Positions 7,046 to 12,765 of a stretch of 12,828 bases of DNA are shown here, one piece after another. How positions within the stretch are numbered: the first letter of the stretch is position 1; each line of letters begins with the position of its first letter. The stretch covers positions 1-12,828 of the forward strand of contig CALBGU010000216.1 in NCBI GenBank assembly GCA_937893155.1, written 5' to 3'. The stretch is from an uncultured Treponema sp. (GTDB lineage: Bacteria > Spirochaetota > Spirochaetia > Treponematales > Treponemataceae). A program made the position numbers and the translations under genes. The notes beneath the pieces are model-generated. The model saw nothing but the letters and a program-made list of their open reading frames with translations. It searched no databases and was not told where the DNA came from.

Positions 7046-7082
7046 AGAAATTTATTATAACCACGGTTATACTTTTTTAAAG
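7044..7082. promoter_or_regulatory. Shared divergent promoter region with palindromic operator
   Basis: A perfect inverted repeat, TATAACC-AC-GGTTATA, occupies 7056-7071. Its left end overlaps a minus-strand TATAAT (7059-7054), 16 nt from TTTAAA (7081-7076), for the cyclase. Its right end overlaps a plus-strand TATACT (7068-7073), 17 nt from TAGAAA (7045-7050), for the rightward operon. A protein bound here could block both promoters together. The operator role is inference; opposed TATA boxes also produce some symmetry by themselves. Confidence 0.55.
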
Positions 7083-7096
7083 GGCGAGGTAGATTT

Positions 7097-7540
7097 ATGA
7101 AAAAAATATTTTTGTTTGTTATTGCCGCTTTTTCGTTTGCTTCTCTGTGCGCTCAAAATGCAGATTTTGTAACGCAGATAATAGATGCCGAAAACCTTTC
7201 TTACGCTCAAGCCTCTTATTTATGCGCCGTGCAAAAAGGAGTCGCAAGCGAGGACGCTTCGTTTGAGGAGGCGTATCAGGCTTTGGAAAAAGACCTGTTC
7301 GGCTCGGTAAAGCACAACGCAGACGATTCCATAAAATTGTGCGATGCGGCGTATTTGCTTGCGCAAACGTGGAATGTAAAATCAAGTTTTATGTATTGCA
7401 TTTTCAAAACGCCGCGCTACGCTTTTAATATGCTCAAAGCGGATAAAATTGTTGACGAAAATGCAGACCCTGCAAAAAAGATTTCAGGGCACGAGTTTTT
7501 GAATATGTTTAGTTCCTGCCTTGATAAATACGGAGAGTAA
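7097..7540 (+). CDS. Small secreted protein of unknown function
   Basis: A 147-residue protein with a clear signal peptide: M-K-K, a hydrophobic stretch to ~17, and likely cleavage after A19 (L-C-A|Q-N). C18 is not in a proper lipobox because the preceding residue is Leu, though spirochaetal lipoboxes are loose. The mature part is ~128 residues, helical and aromatic-rich. It has two similar halves, each with an A-(A/S)-Y-L-hydrophobic-A motif (around residues 38-43 and 87-92). The segment near the end (Y-A-F-N-M-L-K-A-D-K-I-V, then H-E-F-L-N-M-F) faintly recalls SLH-type surface-binding repeats; this is weak. Start ATG 7097 follows GAGG by 7 nt. It is first in a three-gene operon and only 2 bp from the outer-membrane protein gene, so the products probably act together in the envelope. 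No confident family was recognised. Confidence 0.8.
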   Translation: MKKIFLFVIAAFSFASLCAQNADFVTQIIDAENLSYAQASYLCAVQKGVASEDASFEEAYQALEKDLFGSVKHNADDSIKLCDAAYLLAQTWNVKSSFMYCIFKTPRYAFNMLKADKIVDENADPAKKISGHEFLNMFSSCLDKYGE

Positions 7541-7542
7541 TT

Positions 7543-8754
7543 ATGAAAAAATCAGTTGGTTTTCTTTTTGGGGCATTTCTTTTTTCTGCAATCCCCGTTT
7601 TTGCGCTGGAAACTGGCGCGCTTATCGAGGGGAGCGTTCGCGCGTGGTCAAATGATTGGGGCAAGGTTGAAAAAGCAAAAGATGCGGAACTGGAAACAAA
7701 AGAAACGTTTACGCTCAACGCAAAGCAATCGCTTAACGAAAGCGGAAGCCGCTATTTGGCTGTGGAGGGCAATGTTCAATACAAATACACGAATGATGCG
7801 CTTGGCAATGGCGACGACAAAATTTTTGCAGATGTAACGCTTTTTAAGTACACGGCGGCGTATGATTATAACGGTGCAAAAAATGTTATAAATCTCGGGC
7901 GCTTTTTTGTTTCGGATTTTACGGGCTTAATTTTTGCGCAACAAAACGACGGCGTTATGTTTCAGTATTTTGCAAACACAGTGCAAGCAAGCGTTTACGG
8001 CGGCTGGACGGGGCTTTTGAACGCGCAGACCACAACAATATTGCCCGCACGTTCGAGTGATTTTGCGTTTGACCACGATGCCGCCTACGATTTTCAGTCG
8101 TCGTATTTTGTCGGTTCTATTTCGCTTTCTCTGCCGTATGTGTTTTTTAACCAGACTGCTTCTGCCGAGTGCATAACGCTGTTCGGCACAAACGGCATTA
8201 ACGGCGATAATTCAGAAACGTGGCGCGTGTACGGCACCTTTGCGCTCAATGGCTCGCTTGCTTCGAATTTGTTTTACACGGCGCACACCACATTTGCAAC
8301 CGAAGCAGAGCAGGATATGATGAATCTTTCTGCGGTGTATGTGGATTTTTATCCGAATTACAAAAATATGGATTTAGGCATTAATTTTGTGTATGCTACG
8401 CCGACAAAGGACGGCAAAAGCGCATTCAAGGGCATTACGAGCCAAACCGCCACGTTTGCTTACGACGAGCCGCAATATTCTGCAATGATGAAAATGGGCG
8501 CGTCTGCTTCTATAAAACCTGTTGATACTTTGTTGACGCGCGTGGGCGGCGACGTGGTTTTTGCGTATCTGGACGAAGAAAAGAGGGCAACGCCATCGGG
8601 CGATTTGGGCTATCACGGATTTCAGATATACGCGAATGCGGTGTACCAGATTTTTACGGATATGAAAGCAACGCTGTTTTTTAGCGATTTTATCGGGAAT
8701 AAAGACGGGTACAACAAAATTCTCGGCGCGGTTAGCTTGACGGTTGCGCTCTGA
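7543..8754 (+). CDS. Predicted outer-membrane beta-barrel protein
   Basis: A 403-residue protein with signal peptide M1-A21 (cleavage P-V-F-A|L-E). The mature part alternates short polar and aromatic strands typical of a transmembrane barrel, for example Y-L-A-V-E-G-N-V-Q-Y-K-Y and F-Q-I-Y-A-N-A-V-Y-Q-I-F, and ends in the strand-like V-S-L-T-V-A-L. It does not end in the terminal Phe common in proteobacterial barrels. The start lies 2 bp after the previous stop, with GGAGAG inside the preceding gene as ribosome-binding site, so the two are translationally coupled. It is followed after 66 bp by the FecR-domain gene with no intervening terminator. The architecture suggests a Treponema-type outer-membrane porin or surface protein; substrate and exact family are not recognised. 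Confidence 0.75.
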   Translation: MKKSVGFLFGAFLFSAIPVFALETGALIEGSVRAWSNDWGKVEKAKDAELETKETFTLNAKQSLNESGSRYLAVEGNVQYKYTNDALGNGDDKIFADVTLFKYTAAYDYNGAKNVINLGRFFVSDFTGLIFAQQNDGVMFQYFANTVQASVYGGWTGLLNAQTTTILPARSSDFAFDHDAAYDFQSSYFVGSISLSLPYVFFNQTASAECITLFGTNGINGDNSETWRVYGTFALNGSLASNLFYTAHTTFATEAEQDMMNLSAVYVDFYPNYKNMDLGINFVYATPTKDGKSAFKGITSQTATFAYDEPQYSAMMKMGASASIKPVDTLLTRVGGDVVFAYLDEEKRATPSGDLGYHGFQIYANAVYQIFTDMKATLFFSDFIGNKDGYNKILGAVSLTVAL

Positions 8755-8820
8755 TTTCTGGGCTTTTGGTAGATTTTTTGCGATTTTAGTGATTTTGAGA
8801 TTTTTTTGAGGAGGCACTTT

Positions 8821-9627
8821 ATGAAGAAAACTGTTTTGAAAATGCTCGCTTTTTCTGTACTGAGTTTTTTTGCGTTGCCGATTTTTACGGAAGACGCAAA
8901 AGTGATGGCAATCGTGGGCAAAGCCGAAATCCTGCGCGATAATGCGTGGGTTGCGTTGAGCGTGGGCGATTTTGTTCCGAAAGGCGCGGTTATTTCGACC
9001 GGTTTTAAAAGCGAACTCTTGCTAAAGGTGAATGAATCGAATGTCAAGTTGGGCGCGCTCACCAGAATGACGGTGGAACAGCTCGTACAAAGTTCTTCGG
9101 AGAATAAAACGTCCCTGTTTATTGACTCGGGAAAAGTAAACGTAGAAGTCAACAAAACGGCGGGCAAGCGCGAAAATTTCCGCGTTAGTTCGCCTGTTGC
9201 AACCGCTTCGGTTCGCGGCACGTCGTTTACGTTCGGTTCTGACGGCAAACTTGCCACACACTCAGGCTTGGTTACAAAAGGTCCTTCGGTTTCCAAAAAA
9301 GCGGCAGTTGCGCCCGACAACGAAGACAGTGCAGATGTGGCGGACGTAAAAAAGGCGGGTGTATTTACCGCGCCGTTTGCCGAGGGAATCCCCGTGTACG
9401 CCGGTCAGGAAAGCGACACTGATTCTCTTACGGGGCAAGCCACCTCGCCGCAAAAAGCCGTTGCAAAACGTTCCAAATCGGTTGGCGGAAATACCGAAAC
9501 GCTCGCAAGCCGAGAAAGTGTTTCGACCTCAAATGTGTCTGCGGTTGCGTCCAATACGCCTTCGCAATCCACCTTTACGAGCGGTTCTCTGGCAATCACG
9601 ATTTCTTTTGACGACGATGATGACTAA
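8821..9627 (+). CDS. Secreted FecR-domain protein with low-complexity acidic C-terminus
   Basis: The start is ATG 8821, behind GAGGAGG at 8808-8814; an in-frame ATG five codons upstream overlaps that ribosome-binding site and is rejected. The 268-residue product has a signal peptide (~1-23) and a FecR fold at ~27-150. Its landmarks are I-V-G-K-A-E; W-V-A-L-S-V-G-D; G-A-V-I-S-T-G; and the signature V-A-T-A-S-V-R-G-T-S-F at 126-136. In classical systems FecR-type domains sit in the periplasm and relay outer-membrane signals to inner-membrane partners; here no sigma factor is adjacent, but a CHASE2 cyclase is. Residues ~165-255 are Ser/Thr/Ala-rich and probably disordered, and the protein ends in five Asp. 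It follows the beta-barrel gene and closes the operon, with a terminator 17 bp downstream. The role as a periplasmic relay is inference. Confidence 0.88.
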   Translation: MKKTVLKMLAFSVLSFFALPIFTEDAKVMAIVGKAEILRDNAWVALSVGDFVPKGAVISTGFKSELLLKVNESNVKLGALTRMTVEQLVQSSSENKTSLFIDSGKVNVEVNKTAGKRENFRVSSPVATASVRGTSFTFGSDGKLATHSGLVTKGPSVSKKAAVAPDNEDSADVADVKKAGVFTAPFAEGIPVYAGQESDTDSLTGQATSPQKAVAKRSKSVGGNTETLASRESVSTSNVSAVASNTPSQSTFTSGSLAITISFDDDDD

Positions 9628-9643
9628 TGCGCGCTCGTAATGC

Positions 9644-9673
9644 AAAGCCTCTCAAAACGAGGGGCTTTTTTTG
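9644..9673 (+). terminator. Intrinsic terminator after the FecR operon
   Basis: Arms 9645-9653 and 9659-9667 (AAGCCTCTC / GAGGGGCTT, one T-G wobble) form a 9-bp stem extended by an A-T pair, with loop AAAAC. It is followed by a T-run to about 9672. Confidence 0.9.
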
Positions 9674-9682
9674 TGCGCGTTA

Positions 9683-9711
9683 TGGCGAAAAATGCGGGAT
9701 TTTGTTATACT
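9683..9711 (+). promoter_or_regulatory. Probable promoter of mscL-uppP
   Basis: A -10-like TATACT at 9706-9711 lies 17 nt from a weak -35 (TGGCGA, 9683-9688). It follows the upstream terminator and precedes the mscL ribosome-binding site GGAGG (9730-9734). Only the -10 box is convincing. Confidence 0.4.
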
Positions 9712-9742
9712 TTTTCAAAAATAGTTGCTGGAGGAAAAAGCA

Positions 9743-10153
9743 ATGGTAGACTTAAAAGAAGGCACAAAAAAAGAAATGGGTGCATTCAAAAAATTTGTAT
9801 CGCGCGGCAATGTGGTCGATATGGCAGTTGGTGTCATCGTGGGCGGCGCGTTTGGAAAAATCGTTACGAGCTTTGTGAACGACATCGTTATGCCGCTGAT
9901 TGGCATTATTTTGGGCGGACTCGATTTTAAGGGCTTGAGCCTCAAAATCAAGGATTCGACGATTGCGTACGGCAATTTCATTCAAACCGTCGTGGATTTT
10001 TTCATCGTTGCGTTTTGTATTTTTTGTGTCGTGCGGATTTTTGAGCGATTCAAGAAAAAGGAAAATCCTCCTGCTCCCGCACCAAAACAGAGCGAAGAAG
10101 CCAAAATTCTTTTGGAAATCCGCGATTTGCTCAAAGAACGGAGCGAAAAATGA
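9743..10153 (+). CDS. mscL: Large-conductance mechanosensitive channel MscL
   Basis: A 136-residue inner-membrane channel that opens under membrane tension to release solutes during hypo-osmotic shock. The start at ATG 9743 is chosen for its GGAGG 8 nt upstream; it gives an N-terminus about eight residues longer than in E. coli. The signature R-G-N-V-V-D-M-A-V-G-V-I-V-G at 21-34 leads into TM1 (~24-50), followed by F-V-N-D-I-V-M-P-L-I-G and a periplasmic loop (~58-76). TM2 spans ~78-101, with the cytoplasmic E-R-F-K-K-K cluster after it. The C-terminal A-K-I-L-L-E-I-R-D-L-L helix is the usual pentameric bundle. Its last codons overlap the uppP start by 4 nt (ATGA), so the two are co-translated. 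Confidence 0.97.
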   Translation: MVDLKEGTKKEMGAFKKFVSRGNVVDMAVGVIVGGAFGKIVTSFVNDIVMPLIGIILGGLDFKGLSLKIKDSTIAYGNFIQTVVDFFIVAFCIFCVVRIFERFKKKENPPAPAPKQSEEAKILLEIRDLLKERSEK

Positions 10154-10971
10154 CGGTTTTTCAAGGAATCATTCTTGGATTTATTCAGGGCGTGGCGGAA
10201 TTTTTACCAATTTCGAGTTCAGGGCATCTCAAAATTGCACAAACGCTTTTGCATTTGCCGAATGTTCCGCTTTTATTCGATATTTTTTTGCACCTTGCCA
10301 CACTTTTTGCTGTTTTTATTTACTTTCGGCAAAAAATCGGCGCATTGCTGGTCGTGTTTTTTCGCTGGATAACGCTCAAAAAATGCGCTGATGATGCCGA
10401 AAAAAACAACCGCGCTTTTATTCTTGCTGTCATTGTAAGCACGCTGATAACGGGCGTTTTGGGCGTTTTAACGAGCAAACTCATTCCCGAAATGAGCGCA
10501 AAAATCGTGTGTCTTGGGTTCTTGGTAACGGCGTTGCTTTTGGTTTTGTCTGCCCTTTTTGAGCGCAAATCCCCAAAAATTGACGCGGCTGAAAAATCCC
10601 CTTCGCTTTCTCAAGCGGCGTTCATCGGCTTTATGCAAGGCGTGGGAACGCTTCCGGGCATCAGCCGCAGCGGCTCAACCATCGCGGGCGCGGTGTTTGC
10701 GGGCGTGGACAGACAAACTGCGGGCGAATATTCGTTCATCGTATCCATTCCCGCGATTTTGGGCGCGTTCGTTTTGGAAGCAAAAGACATCGGCGAAATT
10801 GCCGCAACGGGCGAAATCGGCGCACTGCCTGCAATCGCTGGCTTTATTGCCGCATTCGTCACGGGATTTTTTGCGCTTGCGTTTTTAATGCGCATTATTC
10901 GGCGCGGCAAACTCGAATGGTTTGCGTTCTATCTTGTCCCCGCCGCGATTCTCGGCATTCTCTTTTTGTAA
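10150..10971 (+). CDS. uppP: Undecaprenyl-diphosphate phosphatase UppP/BacA
   Basis: A 273-residue polytopic inner-membrane enzyme that dephosphorylates undecaprenyl diphosphate, recycling the lipid carrier for peptidoglycan and other surface glycans. Both family motifs are present: E17-F-L-P-I-S-S-S-G-H26 near the N-terminus, and L-P-G-I-S-R-S-G-S-T at ~168-177, with R173 as the phosphate-binding arginine. The first of the two acidic positions seen in E. coli is Gln13 here, a common variant. Length matches the family. Overexpression of this family gives bacitracin tolerance. It is translationally coupled to mscL through a 4-nt overlap. It is followed by a terminator shared with the convergent slyD gene. 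Confidence 0.97.
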   Translation: MTVFQGIILGFIQGVAEFLPISSSGHLKIAQTLLHLPNVPLLFDIFLHLATLFAVFIYFRQKIGALLVVFFRWITLKKCADDAEKNNRAFILAVIVSTLITGVLGVLTSKLIPEMSAKIVCLGFLVTALLLVLSALFERKSPKIDAAEKSPSLSQAAFIGFMQGVGTLPGISRSGSTIAGAVFAGVDRQTAGEYSFIVSIPAILGAFVLEAKDIGEIAATGEIGALPAIAGFIAAFVTGFFALAFLMRIIRRGKLEWFAFYLVPAAILGILFL

Positions 10972-10977
10972 ATCATC

Positions 10978-11027
10978 AAAAAAAAGTTCGGAAACTGCAT
11001 TTTATGAGCGTCTCCGAACTTTTTTGT
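10978..11027. terminator. Bidirectional terminator between uppP and slyD
   Basis: A 13-bp stem pairs 10980-10992 with 11013-11025 (core AGTTCGGA/TCCGAACT) around a 20-nt loop. There is a T-run on the plus side and an A-run on the left arm, so it can end both convergent transcripts. Confidence 0.85.
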
Positions 11028-11031
11028 ATCA

Positions 11032-11580
11032 TCAGTTGCCGCACCCGCCGCACGAGCAGCCCTCTCCGCAACCGCCGTCGCCGCAATCTCCGCCGCACCC
11101 AGAGCAAGAGCCTCCGCAGCCGCCCTGTGAGAGCGCAGAAATCTCGTCTGCTGTTGCATCGCGCACTGATACAACTTTCACATCAAAATGCAGCGTAATA
11201 CCCGCCATTTCGTGATTTGCGTCAACCGTGATAGTGTCATCGGTTACTTTTTTGACGGTTACAATCTGCGGACCATACGCCGTCATCGCCTGAAACTGCA
11301 TACCGACTTCGATTTTGACATCGGTGTCGAATTGGTCGCGCTTCACGTCGGTTACCAGCGATTCATCATATTCGCCGTATGCGTCTTTTGGCTCGATGAC
11401 CACCGAAAACGCATCGCCCTCGCTTTTTCCCTCAAGCGCCTTTTCCATTCCCGCAATCAGTTGCCCGTTGCCGTGAATATACTCAAGCGGAGAACCGCCG
11501 CGAGATGTATCAAGTTCTTTTCCGGAATCATCGGTCAGTGTGTAGTCGATAGCGACATACGAATTCTTAGAAATAGTCAT
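11032..11580 (-). CDS. slyD: SlyD-type FKBP peptidyl-prolyl isomerase with cysteine-rich tail
   Basis: A 182-residue cytoplasmic folding catalyst and chaperone. It follows E. coli SlyD closely: L-E-Y-I-H-G-N-G-Q-L-I-A-G-M-E-K-A-L-E-G in the FKBP core, then D-A-Y-G-E-Y-D-E-S-L-V leading into the insert-in-flap chaperone domain. V-G-M-Q-F follows, then D-A-N-H-E-M-A-G-I-T-L-H-F before a final V-R-D-A-T-A-D-E. The tail (151-182) is Gly/Cys-rich with eight Cys (155, 159, 162, 166, 171, 175, 177, 180) and no His, unlike the His/Cys-rich E. coli tail that binds nickel. Metal binding is likely but the metal is unknown. GGGAGA lies 5 nt before the ATG. The gene is convergent with uppP and alone in its transcript. 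Confidence 0.95.
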   Translation of the reverse strand: MTISKNSYVAIDYTLTDDSGKELDTSRGGSPLEYIHGNGQLIAGMEKALEGKSEGDAFSVVIEPKDAYGEYDESLVTDVKRDQFDTDVKIEVGMQFQAMTAYGPQIVTVKKVTDDTITVDANHEMAGITLHFDVKVVSVRDATADEISALSQGGCGGSCSGCGGDCGDGGCGEGCSCGGCGN

Positions 11581-11611
11581 TTATGTCTCCCTAGATTTCA
11601 AAAGTGTGTAT

Positions 11612-11640
11612 ACAATAAAGGAAAATAACACGAAAAGCAA
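11612..11640 (-). promoter_or_regulatory. Probable slyD promoter
   Basis: On the minus strand, TTGCTT (11640-11635) and TATTGT (11617-11612) are separated by 17 nt. Initiation would be near 11605, giving a ~25-nt leader. Each box has about two mismatches to consensus. Confidence 0.4.
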
Positions 11641-11685
11641 GTAGGAACGGCGACAAAAAAAGGAGCAAGCCGTGTAAGCCGCACC

Positions 11686-11935
11686 TTTTTGCCCGCCAAC
11701 TCTTTGGAAGCAAAAAATTGCAATCTATTTTTGCCCTCCAAACCTTTGAAAACAAAAAATAGACAGATATGTTTGCTCTCCAAGTCTTTGGAATCAAAAA
11801 TTGCCGTCTATTTTTGCTCTCCAAGCCTTTGGAATCCAAAAATAGACAGATATTTTTGCCCTCCAAGCCTTTGGAGTCAAACAATACCGCCGTTTTTCGC
11901 TCTCCAACTCGTTGGACACAAAAAATTACAGCAGA
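11686..11935. repeat. Six-unit ~42-bp tandem array of palindromic sites
   Basis: Units start at 11686, 11728, 11770, 11811, 11853 and 11893 (42, 42, 41, 42, 40 and ~43 bp). Each unit has a T-run, a central dyad close to CTCCAA-N4-TTGGA(A/G), and an A-run. Each repeat is thus itself an imperfect ~32-bp palindrome. The inter-dyad linkers alternate between GTCTA-like and its complement TAGAC, so alternate units extend to a ~42-bp inverted repeat (best at 11806-11847). The array lies in the divergent gap between slyD and the lipoprotein gene. Confidence 0.85.
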
Positions 11936-11970
11936 TGATTGTCATATAGACCGTGATGCAGAATCACTTT

Positions 11971-12025
11971 CATCATCGCCTACGAAATGAGATTCCGAAA
12001 CACGTTCGCCAATGACGGAATGACA
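11971..12025 (-). repeat. Dispersed intergenic repeat-like element, copy B
   Basis: On the minus strand from 12025 it reads TGTCATTCCG, ~19 nt, CGGAATCT, then CATTTCG. This is the same order of blocks as copy A at 3666-3706. ATTCCG and CGGAAT form a 6-bp inverted repeat (11992-11997 with 12015-12020). It sits beside the 42-bp array, as copy A sits beside the 41-bp array. Confidence 0.4.
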
Positions 12026-12028
12026 AAA

Positions 12029-12154
12029 AAAGTGTCACTTTTAAACCAACGATTAAAGTTGACACTTTCTACAAAGTGTATGTCTTTATATTAACACGAT
12101 TTCTGAAAATTTCAATGTGTCATTATTAAACCTTCGTTTAAAACTGACAGTTTT
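12029..12154. promoter_or_regulatory. Duplicated ~38-bp inverted repeat upstream of the lipoprotein gene
   Basis: Copy 1 (12029-12068) has perfect 9-bp arms, AAAGTGTCA and TGACACTTT. Copy 2 (12115-12154) has arms ATGTGTCA/TGACAGTT, with an inner TTAAAC-CTTC-GTTTAA dyad. Both share GTGTCA, TTAAACC, a central CG and TTAAA, and begin 85 bp apart. They bracket a TATATT at 12087-12092. They look like a pair of operators or a repeated hairpin. Their placement just before the start suggests control of the lipoprotein, but no optimally spaced promoter was found. Confidence 0.5.
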
Positions 12155-12179
12155 AGCGGACATTTTTCGGAGGTCTTCT

Positions 12180-12647
12180 ATGAGAAAGATTTTTTCCTCA
12201 AAGACACATTGGTTTATTGCGCTGATTTTGGCGGCAACATTGGTTTTCGGCTTCGCAGGTTGTTCCAGCGACAGCGACGATGACGACGACAGTACAACAA
12301 CAAATAACACGACAACAACAGTTGCGGTGTATAAAGGAACAGCAACAAACTCAGCTGGAGATGTAACTGGTACTGTAACGTTTTTAAGTGATGGCACATT
12401 TTCGTGGGGGCTTACTGTTGGTAATATAAGTATACCAGCGTTAACAGGCACATACAGCGGAAATCCTGCCGCCGACGGTATACTTTCTATGACAATCAAA
12501 AAAGCGTATGACGATGACAGCGAGCAACTTGTTGATTATACAGGAAATGACGGAACATTTCCCCTTGAGATTACAGACGGAAAATTCAGTTTCAATTTTG
12601 ACGAAGACGAGCTGGAATCTCCAGAAATTGAATATACACGCCAGTAA
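12180..12647 (+). CDS. Predicted lipoprotein with acidic/threonine-rich linker
   Basis: A 155-residue protein. ATG 12180 follows GGAGG (12169-12173) by 6 nt; an upstream in-frame GTG at 12117 lies inside the inverted repeat and has no ribosome-binding site. A lipoprotein signal peptide is clear: charged M-R-K, hydrophobic W-F-I-A-L-I-L-A-A-T-L-V-F, and lipobox F-A-G-C with lipidated C28. Next comes a disordered linker, S-S-D-S-D-D-D-D-D then T-T-T-N-N-T-T-T-T. The rest (~47-155) is Gly/Thr-rich and beta-strand-like (G-T-V-T-F-L-S-D-G-T-F-S-W-G), as in small surface lipoproteins of gut Treponema. The Asp cluster after C28 may influence membrane sorting. It is a single gene, followed by a promoter-like sequence and a terminator. 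Function is unknown. Confidence 0.88.
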   Translation: MRKIFSSKTHWFIALILAATLVFGFAGCSSDSDDDDDSTTTNNTTTTVAVYKGTATNSAGDVTGTVTFLSDGTFSWGLTVGNISIPALTGTYSGNPAADGILSMTIKKAYDDDSEQLVDYTGNDGTFPLEITDGKFSFNFDEDELESPEIEYTRQ

Positions 12648-12650
12648 TTT

Positions 12651-12679
12651 TTGATTTTCAACGTAAACGGTGGTATGCT
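12651..12679 (+). promoter_or_regulatory. Promoter-like sequence just after the lipoprotein gene
   Basis: TTGATT (12651-12656) and TATGCT (12674-12679) are 17 nt apart, each near sigma70 consensus. No gene starts before the terminator at 12722-12765, so the sequence would drive a transcript of about 80 nt. Confidence 0.4.
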
Positions 12680-12721
12680 GAACTCGTTTCCGCATCTCTT
12701 TCCTTGTGTGTTTTGACACAA

Positions 12722-12765
12722 AAAAATCCCGCACTTCGTTCGTGAAATCCGCGGGATTTTTGTGC
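12722..12765. terminator. Bidirectional intrinsic terminator
   Basis: Arms 12722-12732 and 12751-12761 (AAAAATCCCGC / GCGGGATTTTT) form an 11-bp stem with an 18-nt loop. It ends the lipoprotein transcript and could also stop any leftward transcript entering from the right edge. Confidence 0.8.

Noticed and set aside
8772..8807. Four GATTTT copies before the FecR gene
   Set aside because: Short, irregular spacing (10, 9, 8 bp) in T-rich spacer DNA; likely low complexity.
8806..8820. Upstream ATG for the FecR protein
   Set aside because: It overlaps the GAGGAGG ribosome-binding site of ATG 8821 and would add residues before a perfect signal-peptide start.
10186..10200. Gln13 replacing the first catalytic-motif Glu of UppP as a sign of inactivation
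   Set aside because: Gln at this position is common in functional-looking UppP proteins, and all other motif residues are intact.
11686..11935. CRISPR-like spacing of repeats
   Set aside because: Units abut with only ~10-nt linkers that are partly conserved and alternate; there are no unique 30-40-nt spacers and no cas gene nearby.
11591..11949. Open frames on both strands through the 42-bp array, encoding 14-residue repeats
   Set aside because: A 42-bp palindromic repeat keeps several frames open on both strands automatically; no ribosome-binding site or signal supports any of them.
12059..12092. TTGACA and TATATT as the lipoprotein promoter
   Set aside because: The spacer is 22 nt, too long for a normal sigma70 promoter; kept only as a remark.
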